20,220 nucleotides of DNA, from positions 1-20,220 of the forward strand of contig CAMWKA010000002.1 in assembly GCA_947174725.1 (NCBI GenBank), read 5' to 3'. The notes beneath the pieces are model-generated. The model ran no database searches. It had not been told where the DNA came from and was given only the letters and a program-made list of their open reading frames with translations. The translations under genes and the position numbers were made by a program. The DNA is from an uncultured Lachnospiraceae bacterium (GTDB lineage Bacteria > Bacillota > Clostridia > Lachnospirales > Lachnospiraceae). Shown here piece by piece: positions 1 to 7,431 of this stretch (positions are counted from its first letter, which is position 1; each line of letters begins with the position of its first letter).

Positions 1-253
1 GTATTACCATAAGGGAATAAAGATCGCGGTCAGCGGCAGGATCCAGACAGGAAGTTATACCAATAAGGATGGTGTCAAAGTTTACACGACAGAGGTTGTT
101 GTCGAAGATCAGGAATTTGCCGAGAGTAAAAATGCTCAAGGCGGCGGTCAGGGCAGCGGCTCGGGTTATAGCGGAGGCCCCGCTCCTTCCGGCGCAAGCG
201 ATGGATTTATTAACGTTCCGGAGGGTATTGATTCGGAGATTCCGTTCAACTAA
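1..253 (+). CDS. ssb: Single-stranded DNA-binding protein, C-terminal part
   Basis: Only the last 83 residues are in the window; the gene begins upstream. The visible part has the end of the OB fold (GIKIAVSGRIQTGSYTNKDG, then VYTTEVVVEDQEF), which binds ssDNA during replication and repair. A flexible Gly/Ser/Pro-rich linker follows, then an acidic tip. That tip normally ends in DIPF or DLPF and docks partner proteins; here it reads DSEIPFN, with one Asn after the Phe. rpsR starts 70 bases downstream, matching the widespread rpsF-ssb-rpsR order. The identity is firm from the fold end, linker, tip and neighbour. Confidence 0.93.
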   Translation, partial: YYHKGIKIAVSGRIQTGSYTNKDGVKVYTTEVVVEDQEFAESKNAQGGGQGSGSGYSGGPAPSGASDGFINVPEGIDSEIPFN

Positions 254-323
254 GATACCATGACTGCAAGATGGATGCGTGTATGCGCAAAGTAGTGTGA
301 ATAGGAAAGGTAAGGTAAATAAT

Positions 324-599
324 ATGGCATTTAATAAAGAAGCTGAAAAAAGTGATGCACCTATGAAAAGACGTGGGGCAGCAGGCGGTATCCGCAGAAG
401 AAAGAAAGTATGTGTATTCTGTGGCAAGGAAGGCGAGATCAGCTATAAGGACACGGTCAGACTGAAGAAGTATGTGTCTGAAAGAGGAAAGATCCTTCCG
501 AGAAGAGTAACAGGCAGCTGTGCAAAACATCAGCGTGCTCTTACAACAGCAGTTAAGAGGGCAAGACATATTGCGCTTATGCCTTATACCTGCGACTAA
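324..599 (+). CDS. rpsR: 30S ribosomal protein S18
   Basis: A 91-aa basic protein of the usual S18 length. It has the rRNA-binding core: [13 protein letters not shown], the central [17 protein letters not shown] helix segment, [14 protein letters not shown] and a terminal ARHIALMPY. The CVFC pair plus the later C and H (SCAKH) fit the cysteine-containing, probably zinc-binding form of S18. I chose the ATG at 324, just before MAFNKEAEK, because a longer reading from 279 adds a non-S18 extension; AGGTAAGG lies upstream. It follows ssb and is closed by the terminator at 621-654. Confidence 0.96.
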   Translation: MAFNKEAEKSDAPMKRRGAAGGIRRRKKVCVFCGKEGEISYKDTVRLKKYVSERGKILPRRVTGSCAKHQRALTTAVKRARHIALMPYTCD

Positions 600-620
600 G
601 CCGTAAGAAAGTAATTTTTG

Positions 621-654
621 AGGCCAATCACCATTTGGTGGTTGGTCTTTTTTT
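621..654 (+). terminator. Rho-independent terminator after rpsR (copy 1 of a repeated element)
   Basis: AGGCCAATCACC pairs with GGTGGTTGGTCT (two G-U pairs) around a short loop, followed by seven T. It lies 21 bases after the rpsR stop and ends the ssb-rpsR transcript. A closely related sequence recurs at 2390-2423. Confidence 0.88.
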
Positions 655-662
655 GCTAATCC

Positions 663-1625
663 CTAAACCTTCTTTTTCCAGTCCATGTATTCCTGTTCTA
701 ATTGTATTGCAAAAGAATCATTGGCGCATTTCGCAGCTGCAATTCCTTTTACAAATAAATTACCATACATATTTGTTCTTTTCTGCATATATGGCTTTGC
801 CCATTTCCATAATTCAACGGAATCCTTAACACCACCACAGATAATTTCAAAACATTCTTCAAGCACATCACCGAAAAGACGGATTCTTTCTATCTCTTTG
901 AAATCAGCTGTATCTATCATTTCTCGCAAATAAGAGTCCGCAATTTCAAACTGCTTGATATTAATGTAGTATCGAATCACTTTATTATATGCGTGAACGA
1001 TATTGAACACTTTACCAGATGAGATTGCATTCTCTAATAGTTCTTTATATATTAATTCATTTTCCTGTTCCTTATCTAAAAAGGAATTGAATCTTGTAAG
1101 CGTGGTTCTATCCGTATCTGTCCATTCTGTGATACTGTCTTTCCAATTGCTTACCAGCACCTCCATAACGTCTTTGTAATCCAAATCTTGAGAAAGGAAA
1201 ATGCAATCCATCAGACCTAAAGAAATTATTTTATCATCTATATGGTAGTTTTTATCGAAGCCACAGAAACAATCGAAATTTGTGTTTTTTGCTTCTTCCA
1301 ACATTTTATCATGTCTACCATCAGTATTGTATTTATTTAGAATGGAAGTTAAAACATTCAGCGTATTTCCAATTCCCTGAAAAGAATTACTTTTACGATC
1401 TTTTAACTCTTCCTGAAACAAATACACAATTAAATCTTCATCATCAATATTGGCATATAATAGGTAGTATGCCAAACGCATACGATTGAGATAATTGGCA
1501 TCTCTTGTTCCCCATCTTTCATCATAATATTCACTATATTGAATAAAAGACGTGTCTCCGCTTTTTAAGGCTTGGTAAGTATCCGATTGTTCAAATAATT
1601 TTGCTTTCATCAACTCTGCATGCAT
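663..1625 (-). CDS. Protein of unknown function, probably all-helical
   Basis: I do not recognise a family. The 320-aa product has no signal peptide or membrane segment. It is rich in short amphipathic helices with regularly placed aromatic and acidic residues (for example NRMRLAYYLLYANIDDEDL and KVIRYYINIKQFEIADSYL), which suggests a TPR-like or helical-repeat protein; this is inference. Several Cys are present (FDCFCGF, EICGG, AAKCAND) without a clear metal motif. I chose the ATG at 1625 because GGAGG sits five bases upstream; an in-frame ATG at 1637 lies inside that RBS region. The gene is more AT-rich than its neighbours, runs against the surrounding operon and sits with a toxin-antitoxin pair, which suggests horizontal gain. 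Confidence 0.75.
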   Translation of the reverse strand: MHAELMKAKLFEQSDTYQALKSGDTSFIQYSEYYDERWGTRDANYLNRMRLAYYLLYANIDDEDLIVYLFQEELKDRKSNSFQGIGNTLNVLTSILNKYNTDGRHDKMLEEAKNTNFDCFCGFDKNYHIDDKIISLGLMDCIFLSQDLDYKDVMEVLVSNWKDSITEWTDTDRTTLTRFNSFLDKEQENELIYKELLENAISSGKVFNIVHAYNKVIRYYINIKQFEIADSYLREMIDTADFKEIERIRLFGDVLEECFEIICGGVKDSVELWKWAKPYMQKRTNMYGNLFVKGIAAAKCANDSFAIQLEQEYMDWKKKV

Positions 1626-1691
1626 ACACCCCTCCATTATTCCAAAAAATCCATTTGCTATTTACATATATTGAATTCCCCATTAATTCCT

Positions 1692-1721
1692 ATTCTACTT
1701 TCAAAAATTCCGATTCATCAA
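1692..1721 (-). promoter_or_regulatory. Possible promoter of the unknown minus-strand gene
   Basis: On the minus strand, TTGATG and TAGAAT are separated by 18 bases, about 70 bases upstream of the start at 1625. The region is AT-rich, so chance matches are likely. Confidence 0.4.
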
Positions 1722-1781
1722 TATGATTTTAATCTATTTTCTGTAATTACACAATGCCGAACGGACTTGCGATCTTGTATG

Positions 1782-1809
1782 TTGTGTTTTTTTGTTTTTG
1801 CGATATAAT
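1782..1809 (+). promoter_or_regulatory. Promoter of the toxin-antitoxin pair
   Basis: TTGTGT, a 16-base T-rich spacer and a perfect TATAAT (1804-1809), about 48 bases before the antitoxin ATG. Antitoxins of this class usually repress their own promoter. The AT-rich stretch just after the -10 (ATATTATATTTTGTTATAT) could hold an operator, but I see no clean palindrome. Confidence 0.6.
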
Positions 1810-1857
1810 ATATAAAAGCCAATATTATATTTTGTTATATGTTTGGAGGAATCTCAT

Positions 1858-2070
1858 ATGTCGGAAAAAGAGAAAATAGTGCAGTTATTGGATCAGGTGC
1901 CTGATTATAAGTTAGGATACATTCTTGCCTATGTGCAAGGACTTACTGCTTATGAGGATGATGAATCGTATTGTCAGAAATTATATCAAGATTATTTGGA
2001 AGATGCGGATCCTGACAAAGATGAAACCTATACGTTAGATGAATGCAAGAAGGAATGGGGGCTTGCTTGA
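1858..2070 (+). CDS. RelB-like antitoxin of a type II toxin-antitoxin pair
   Basis: A 70-aa acidic protein just upstream of, and overlapping by one base, a RelE-type toxin. The N-terminal half (EKIVQLLDQVPDYKLGYILAYVQGLTAYED) is a predicted helical dimerisation or DNA-binding segment. The acidic C-terminal half (YCQKLYQDYLEDADPDKDE) would be the part that wraps the toxin. The ATG at 1858 has GGAGGA seven bases upstream; a TTG at 1843 precedes that RBS and is unlikely. The call rests mainly on position, size and charge, since antitoxins diverge fast. It probably co-represses its operon with the toxin. Confidence 0.75.
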   Translation: MSEKEKIVQLLDQVPDYKLGYILAYVQGLTAYEDDESYCQKLYQDYLEDADPDKDETYTLDECKKEWGLA

Positions 2071-2321
2071 TGTATCAAATACTTATTAAGAAAAGGGCAA
2101 AAAAATTTATTGACAAGCTCCCTGCTACAGAAAAGGCTCGAATCGTAAGGGCTATTGAAAAACTTCCGGAAGGGGAGGATATTAAGAGTTTGAAAGGATA
2201 TGAAGGAATACTGCGCCTTAGGGTTGGGGCATATCGTATTATTTATGAAGTGGATAATAATAAACTTATTGTAACTGTCATTGATGCAGGAAATAGAGGT
2301 CAGATATATAAGGGATTATAA
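2070..2321 (+). CDS. RelE/ParE-superfamily toxin
   Basis: An 83-aa basic protein with the RelE fold signature: MYQILIKKRAKKFIDKLP, a central helix (EKARIVRAIEKLP), LKGYEGILRLRVGAYRIIYEVDNNKLIVTVIDAGNRGQIY. The LRVGAYRIIYEV strand pair and the closing IDAGNRGQIY, with basic and aromatic residues, are typical of RelE mRNA interferases that cut ribosome-bound mRNA. ParE relatives poison gyrase instead, and sequence alone does not separate them fully. The ATG at 2070 shares its A with the antitoxin stop, so translation is coupled. An in-frame ATG at 2043 lies deep inside the antitoxin gene and is unlikely. Confidence 0.86.
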   Translation: MYQILIKKRAKKFIDKLPATEKARIVRAIEKLPEGEDIKSLKGYEGILRLRVGAYRIIYEVDNNKLIVTVIDAGNRGQIYKGL

Positions 2322-2389
2322 AATTTCCTACAAATGGGAAAACTGTTTTTAGGGTAGTCTTTTAGCCTGTTAATTATGAATAACTTTTG

Positions 2390-2423
2390 AGACCAATCAT
2401 CATAGGAGGGTTGGTCTTTTTTT
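2390..2423 (+). terminator. Rho-independent terminator after the toxin gene (copy 2 of a repeated element)
   Basis: AGACCAATC (2390-2398) pairs with GGTTGGTCT (2409-2417), followed by seven T. It lies 68 bases after the toxin stop. Over 45 ungapped positions (2380-2424 against 611-655) it matches the rpsR terminator at 36. Confidence 0.85.
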
Positions 2424-2492
2424 ATCGTTTTATGTCTGTATTCAAAAGAGCGGAAATTAGCGTACTGTGCCGTTTACTTTTTGTAAAATGGT

Positions 2493-2521
2493 TTATTTGA
2501 AAATAAATGGTACAGTATACT
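2493..2521 (+). promoter_or_regulatory. Possible promoter of the gdpP-rplI-dnaB block
   Basis: TATACT (2516-2521) with a weak TTATTT 17 bases upstream. The -35 lies inside an inverted repeat TTTATTT-GA-AAATAAA (2492-2507), which may be an operator. The terminator just upstream means this block needs its own promoter, and this is the best match I see in 2424-2592. Confidence 0.45.
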
Positions 2522-2592
2522 AGATGATGTGTCGGTTTTTGTCGTTAAAATACCATATGTAGTTATGGAATCATCATTTCAGAAGTGTTATA

Positions 2593-4650
2593 ATGGGTAT
2601 TATGAAAAATAAACTGAAGTTAAAAGGAAAATTGAAGACCTATCTGGAAATGCCATTGATTTTAGGGTTTGTCCTGGCGCTTTTAGATATTTGGATTTTT
2701 GGTATTAATTTTGAAGCGGGGATTCTTTTAGCCGTATTTACTTTTCTTTATCTGATCATTATGATCGTGACCATGACATTTACGAAACCGGGATTGATCA
2801 ATGAACTTGTCACCTTTGCTACAGAATATGGGCAGATACAGAAACAGCTGTTAAAGGAACTGGAACTTCCCCACGCGTTGTTGGATGAGACGGGTAAATT
2901 GATCTGGATGAATCAGGCGTTTGACGAACTGGTTGGTATGGAAAAGATCTATAAGAAATCCATTACGACCCTCTTCCCGGAGATTACAAAAGAGGGAGTG
3001 GCGTCGCTGGAATCAATATTGGAGTACAAGCTTTCCTATGAGGAGAAGGATTTTCTGGTCAGATTAAAGCGTGTTGATATGCGTGATATGGCGCTGCTAT
3101 CTGAGACGGTGGTTGTTGGAAAAGAATATGAAGGTTATCTGATTGCGCTATATATGTTTGATCAGACGGCACTCAATCTGGCATTGAAGGAGATAGATGA
3201 CCAGAGCCTTGTGGTTGGGATGATTTACATAGATAACTATGAAGAAGCCATGGAAAGTGTTGAGGATGTGGGACGAAGCCTTCTCAGCGCATTTATTGAC
3301 AGGCAGGTCAACCAGTATGTGGCGGCGATCGACGGGATCGTCCGTAAGACGGAAAAGGACAAGTATCTGTTGATTTTAAGGAAAAGCGCACTGGTAAAAC
3401 TTCGGGAAGAGCGCTTTAAGTTGTTGGAGGATGTAAAAGGCATCAATATCGGCAATGAGACGGCTGTAACACTCAGTATTGGAATTGGTTTGGAAGGATT
3501 GAGCTATGCTCAGAATATGGAATTTGCACGTAACGCAATAGATCTTGCATTGGGTCGGGGCGGTGATCAGGCAGTCGTTAAGAGCCCGTCCGGAATCACC
3601 TATTATGGCGGTAAGAGCCAGCAGAAGGAAACGACTACAAGGGTCAAGGCAAGAGTAAAAGCACAGGCGTTGGAGGGTATTATCACGGCGAAGGACAAGG
3701 TTCTGGTCATGGGACACAGGGACAGCGACGTGGACAGCTTTGGCGCGTCGGTAGGTATCAAATGTGCCTGCGACAAGCTGGAACGTAAATCCCATATTGT
3801 TCTGGAAACCATATCCACCTCCCTGAAGCCGTTGGTAGATCTTTACCGAACCCATCCGGACTTTACGGAAGATACGATTTTGTCCGGACAGGAGGCGCTG
3901 GAGATTGCGGATGCGAATACGGTGCTGGTGATTGTGGATGTGAATAAACCCAGTATTACAGAATGTCCGGAACTGATCAAACGGTGTAAGACCATCGTGG
4001 TATTGGATCATCATCGGCAAGGAGCGGAATCTGTGGAAAACGCAACATTGTCCTATGTAGAACCTTACGCGTCTTCTGCATGTGAGATGGTTGCGGAGAT
4101 CCTTCAGTATATCAAGAATGGTATCAAATTGAAGGGAATCATTGCGGACTGTTTGTATTCCGGTATCGTGGTGGATACACAGAACTTTACAACAAAGACA
4201 GGTGTCAGGACATTTGAGGCGGCGGCATTCTTAAAAAGAAATGGTGCTGATGTGACCAGAGTCAAGAAGATGTTCAGGGAGGATGCGCTGGAATACAAGA
4301 CAAAGGCGGACGCGGTAAGACAGGCGGAGATCTATCGGAAAGATTACGCGATTTCACGGTGTCAAAATGAGGGAATCCAGAGTCCTACCGTCATAGCTGC
4401 GCAGGCGGCTAATGAGCTGTTGAATATCAATGGGATCAAGGCCAGCTTTGTCATGACAGAATACATGAACCGGATCTATATCAGCGCCCGTTCTATTGAT
4501 GAGGTAAATGTACAGATCATCATGGAGCAGTTAGGCGGAGGCGGACATATGAATATCGCCGGCGCTCAGCTGGAAGATACCACCGTAGAAGGGGCGATGA
4601 TCATTTTGAAAAATACATTGGATAAGATGATACAGGAGGGTGAAATTTAA
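2593..4650 (+). CDS. gdpP: Cyclic-di-AMP phosphodiesterase GdpP (membrane DHH/DHHA1 protein)
   Basis: A 685-aa protein with the full GdpP layout: two N-terminal membrane helices (about 21-37 and 42-62), a PAS-like domain (about 80-180), a degenerate GGDEF domain ending near ARNAIDLALGRGGDQAVV, and a C-terminal DHH/DHHA1 phosphodiesterase. Metal-binding motifs are visible as GHRDSDVDSFGA (about 373), VIVDVNKPS, LDHHRQG (about 472) and DTQNF; DHHA1 ends in GGGGHMNIAGAQ (about 648). It hydrolyses c-di-AMP to pApA and so affects osmotic and cell-wall homeostasis. The RBS is weak for either ATG, 2593 or 2602. It overlaps rplI by one base, fitting the common gdpP-rplI-dnaB order. Confidence 0.95.
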   Translation: MGIMKNKLKLKGKLKTYLEMPLILGFVLALLDIWIFGINFEAGILLAVFTFLYLIIMIVTMTFTKPGLINELVTFATEYGQIQKQLLKELELPHALLDETGKLIWMNQAFDELVGMEKIYKKSITTLFPEITKEGVASLESILEYKLSYEEKDFLVRLKRVDMRDMALLSETVVVGKEYEGYLIALYMFDQTALNLALKEIDDQSLVVGMIYIDNYEEAMESVEDVGRSLLSAFIDRQVNQYVAAIDGIVRKTEKDKYLLILRKSALVKLREERFKLLEDVKGINIGNETAVTLSIGIGLEGLSYAQNMEFARNAIDLALGRGGDQAVVKSPSGITYYGGKSQQKETTTRVKARVKAQALEGIITAKDKVLVMGHRDSDVDSFGASVGIKCACDKLERKSHIVLETISTSLKPLVDLYRTHPDFTEDTILSGQEALEIADANTVLVIVDVNKPSITECPELIKRCKTIVVLDHHRQGAESVENATLSYVEPYASSACEMVAEILQYIKNGIKLKGIIADCLYSGIVVDTQNFTTKTGVRTFEAAAFLKRNGADVTRVKKMFREDALEYKTKADAVRQAEIYRKDYAISRCQNEGIQSPTVIAAQAANELLNINGIKASFVMTEYMNRIYISARSIDEVNVQIIMEQLGGGGHMNIAGAQLEDTTVEGAMIILKNTLDKMIQEGEI

Positions 4651-5096
4651 TGAAAGTTATTTTAAATCAGGATGTAAAATCCCTTGGAAAAAAGGGAGAT
4701 ATCGTAGATGTCAGCGACGGATACGCAAGGAACTTTATTCTTGCGAAGAAGCTGGGCGTGGAAGCTAATTCTTCTAACCTGAACGATCTGAAATTAAAGA
4801 AAGCGAATGATGAAAAGGTTGCGCAGCAGCAGTTAGAAGATGCAAGAGAATACGCAAAAGTGATCGAGAGTAAGAAAGTGGTACTAAAGATCAAACAGGG
4901 AGAGGGCGGTAAGACATTTGGCTCTATTTCATCCAAGGAAATTGCGGCTGCTGCAAAGGAACAGCACGATATGGAGTTGGATAAGAAAAAGATCGTATTG
5001 AAAGATCCGATCAAATCTGTCGGAACATTTCAGGTGCCAATCAAGCTGCATCCGAAGGTAACAGCTTCGCTGCAGGTGAGTGTAGAAGAAGAGTAA
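4650..5096 (+). CDS. rplI: 50S ribosomal protein L9
   Basis: 148 aa, the normal L9 length. The N-terminal rRNA-binding domain is canonical (MKVILNQDVKSLGKKGDIVDVSDGYARNFI, LAKKLGVEA). A long charged connecting helix follows (about 50-85), then the C-terminal domain (GKTFGSISSKEIAAA, VGTFQVPIKLHPKVTASLQV). The start overlaps the gdpP stop (TAATG) and has AGGAGGG at 4634-4640. dnaB follows after 83 bases. Confidence 0.97.
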   Translation: MKVILNQDVKSLGKKGDIVDVSDGYARNFILAKKLGVEANSSNLNDLKLKKANDEKVAQQQLEDAREYAKVIESKKVVLKIKQGEGGKTFGSISSKEIAAAAKEQHDMELDKKKIVLKDPIKSVGTFQVPIKLHPKVTASLQVSVEEE

Positions 5097-5179
5097 TGTG
5101 AGGGGAACTATCGGCCAAAGTAAAGGCGATTAGATTAAAAACGTAAGCCGATGAAGTTGGCGTGGAGGGGAATGGTTGC

Positions 5180-6508
5180 ATGGAGGAAGAGATACATAAG
5201 AGAATGAAGCCGCATAATGATGAGGCAGAGCAATCAGTAATCGGCGGAATGTTCTTAAATCAGCAAAAGATTCCCGAAGTACTTGAGATCATTCCTAAAG
5301 GTTCCTGTTTTTATAACAGAACTTACGGCGCGCTTTATGATGCTATTGTGGAGTTAAACAGGGAGGGGAGATCTGTTGACCCTGTTACGGTGCAGGACAA
5401 GCTCCGGGAGATGAATGTGCCGGAGGAAGTCAGCAGTATGGAATTTATCGGATCATTGATTGCGGCGGTCCCGACCTCTGTTCATCTGGAGGATTATTCC
5501 AAGATCGTTATGGAGAAAGCAGTCCTGCGTGATCTGGTTAAAGTTACGGAGGGAATTACAGAGGATTGCTATCAAAGCAAGAAGAGCTATAAGGATCTGA
5601 TGGAAGATGCAGAAAAAGAAATCTTCCGTGTGGTACAAAAACAGGATCATGGCGATATTGTTCCTGTCGGAAAAGTAATCATTGAGGCATTGGAAAGCAT
5701 TGACCGTGCGGCGCGGATCACAGGTGATGTTACGGGACTGGCTTCCGGTTTTATTGATCTGGATCATAAAACGGCAGGATTTCAGAAGGGTAATCTGGTT
5801 CTGGTGGCAGCAAGACCGGCGATGGGAAAGACTTCATTTGTTTTAAGTATGGCAAGGGATATCGCGTTCAGACAGCGGAAAACGGTTGCAATGTTTAGTT
5901 TGGAGATGTCGAAGCAGGAATTGGTCAATCGTCTGTTGTCCATGGATTCTAAGGTAGATTCCCAGAAATTTAAAACGGGTAATCTTACAGAGAGAGATTG
6001 GGAAAGTCTGGTGGAAAGCGGCAGTAAGATGGGAGAATGTCCGCTGTATATTGATGATACCTCTAAGACAGTGAAAGAGATACGTTCTAAATGCAGACAG
6101 TTAAAGCTGGAGCAGGATCTTCAGATGATCGTTATAGATTATCTACAGCTGATGGAGAGCAGCGGCCGGACAGATTCACGTCAGCAAGAGATCTCGGAGA
6201 TCTCCAGATCCTTGAAGCTGATGGCAAAGGAACTGGAGATTCCGGTGGTAGCATTATCCCAGCTGTCACGAGGGGTGGAAGCGCGTACCGACCACAGACC
6301 GATGCTTTCGGATCTTCGAGAATCGGGAGCCATCGAACAGGATGCGGATATGGTCATGTTTATCTACAGAGATGAAGTGTATAACTCGGATACGGAAAAG
6401 AAAAATATAGCCGAGATCATTATAGCGAAGCACCGAAGCGGACCGATTGGAACGATTGAACTGGCGTGGCTGCCGGAATATACGATGTTTCACAATCTTG
6501 GAAGATAG
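5180..6508 (+). CDS. dnaB: Replicative DNA helicase DnaB
   Basis: A 442-aa hexameric helicase that unwinds DNA ahead of the replisome. The N-terminal helical domain begins PHNDEAEQSVIGGMFL. The RecA-like C-terminal domain has Walker A ARPAMGKTSF (about 210), MFSLEMSKQEL, Walker B MIVIDYLQLM (about 316), SQLSRGVE, and the arginine-finger region DLRESGAIEQDADMVMFIYR. I chose the ATG at 5180 because GGAGGGG lies nine bases upstream; an in-frame GTG at 5162 overlaps that RBS. It is the last gene of the block, followed by a probable terminator. Confidence 0.97.
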   Translation: MEEEIHKRMKPHNDEAEQSVIGGMFLNQQKIPEVLEIIPKGSCFYNRTYGALYDAIVELNREGRSVDPVTVQDKLREMNVPEEVSSMEFIGSLIAAVPTSVHLEDYSKIVMEKAVLRDLVKVTEGITEDCYQSKKSYKDLMEDAEKEIFRVVQKQDHGDIVPVGKVIIEALESIDRAARITGDVTGLASGFIDLDHKTAGFQKGNLVLVAARPAMGKTSFVLSMARDIAFRQRKTVAMFSLEMSKQELVNRLLSMDSKVDSQKFKTGNLTERDWESLVESGSKMGECPLYIDDTSKTVKEIRSKCRQLKLEQDLQMIVIDYLQLMESSGRTDSRQQEISEISRSLKLMAKELEIPVVALSQLSRGVEARTDHRPMLSDLRESGAIEQDADMVMFIYRDEVYNSDTEKKNIAEIIIAKHRSGPIGTIELAWLPEYTMFHNLGR

Positions 6509-6517
6509 ATTACACAA

Positions 6518-6549
6518 GAGGACAAGCCAAAATGGCATGCCCTTTTTTG
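6518..6549 (+). terminator. Probable terminator after dnaB
   Basis: An imperfect stem, GGACAAGCC against GGCATGCC around AAAAT, is followed by six T. It starts about 10 bases after the dnaB stop. Confidence 0.6.
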
Positions 6550-6593
6550 TATTGCAATTATCTTAGTATCATTTAAGTGAAAGGAGACAGCAT

Positions 6594-7367
6594 ATGGCCA
6601 AATCAGTATATTTGATTTCGGAGGCTGCAAAAGAAGTATGTGTGGAAAATCACGTATTAAGATACTGGGAAGAAGAACTTGCGCTTCCTGTTAAGAGAAA
6701 TTCTCAGGGACACAGGTATTATACGATGGAGGATCTCAATACATTTAAGAGGATCAAATATTTAAAGGAACAGGGTCTGCAATTAAAAGCGATCAAATTA
6801 TTCCTTTCCAGGGACAATCGGCGGGAGAAAGCTTTTATCCAGCAAGGAGACAAAGTAACGGCATTTTGCAGGGAAACTTCTCAACGGAGCATGGTGGAAC
6901 AGGATAGTTCCGGGGCAGACACGACGGAACAGGAAAAAAATACAGAAGTCGTCTTAGATAAAGAGCAGATATCACAGGAGGACCGCAATGAGAAGGTACA
7001 GAAGCTGCAGATGATATTACGACTTATGATTGAAGAAGTGCTTAGAGAATATGACAGTGATCTTAAGGAGGAACTGAAAGAAGGAATCAGCGAAAAGCTT
7101 TGCACGGATGTCAAGGACGCCGTGATCAAGGAAATGGATTATCAGTTCCGTATGCAGGAAGAACGAGAAGATAAGCGCGGACAGGAGCGCGAAGATAAAG
7201 ATCAGGAGCTGCTTAAACGTATAGAAGAGATATTAAAGGCAAAAAAAACAGAGAAGACTGATAAAACAGAAAAGATTGGAAAAACAGAAAAAACAGAAAA
7301 GACAGAGAAAACAAAACAGAAGAAACTGGGATTTTTTTCGTGGAAAAGCAAAAATGCGCTTTCTTAA
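6594..7367 (+). CDS. MerR-type winged-helix DNA-binding protein with a long charged tail
   Basis: A 257-aa protein. Residues 1-72 form a MerR-like winged helix (YLISEAAKEVCVENHVLRYWEEE, GHRYYTMEDLNTFKRIKYLKEQGL, LKAIKLFL). There is no recognisable effector-binding domain. Residues 130-215 are strongly charged and likely coiled coil, and 218-241 consist of KTE repeats (KTEKTDKTEKIGKTEKTEK), ending in LGFFSWKSKNALS. This plan resembles chromosome-organising MerR-like proteins such as RacA more than classic MerR activators; that parallel is inference. The ATG at 6594 has AAAGGAG about 8 bases upstream. Adjacency to dnaB fits a replication or segregation role but does not prove it. Confidence 0.82.
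   Translation: MAKSVYLISEAAKEVCVENHVLRYWEEELALPVKRNSQGHRYYTMEDLNTFKRIKYLKEQGLQLKAIKLFLSRDNRREKAFIQQGDKVTAFCRETSQRSMVEQDSSGADTTEQEKNTEVVLDKEQISQEDRNEKVQKLQMILRLMIEEVLREYDSDLKEELKEGISEKLCTDVKDAVIKEMDYQFRMQEEREDKRGQEREDKDQELLKRIEEILKAKKTEKTDKTEKIGKTEKTEKTEKTKQKKLGFFSWKSKNALS
7245..7316 (+). repeat. Low-complexity repeat coding for KTE units
   Basis: A run of near-repeats of AAAACAGAAAAG-type 9-base units encodes KTE(K) repeats in the tail of the MerR-like protein. Such tracts can vary in copy number by slippage. Confidence 0.7.
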
Positions 7368-7375
7368 CGGCCATT

Positions 7376-7416
7376 AAAAAACCAAGCACAGATCTTGTGT
7401 CATGTGCTTGGTTTAA
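7376..7416 (-). terminator. Terminator of the ferredoxin gene, possibly bidirectional
   Basis: AAACCAAGCACA (7379-7390) and TGTGCTTGGTTT (7403-7414) form a perfect 12-bp stem around a 12-base loop. Read on the minus strand it ends in TTTTTT, 17 bases past the ferredoxin stop. In the plus direction it lies just after the MerR-like gene but its T tract is short. Confidence 0.85.
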
Positions 7417-7431
7417 TGGATCTTTTTATGC

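Noticed and set aside
620..2425. Insertion sequence or transposon carrying the toxin-antitoxin islet
   Set aside because: No transposase, integrase or terminal inverted repeats are visible; only the duplicated terminator sequence flanks it.
3376..4020. A 214-codon open frame on the minus strand inside gdpP
   Set aside because: It lies antisense to conserved DHH-domain coding sequence, has no RBS, and its product has no sensible composition. It is a shadow of gdpP.
7245..7316. CRISPR-like array or tandem satellite
   Set aside because: The units are short, contiguous and in frame, encoding KTE repeats; there are no spacers.
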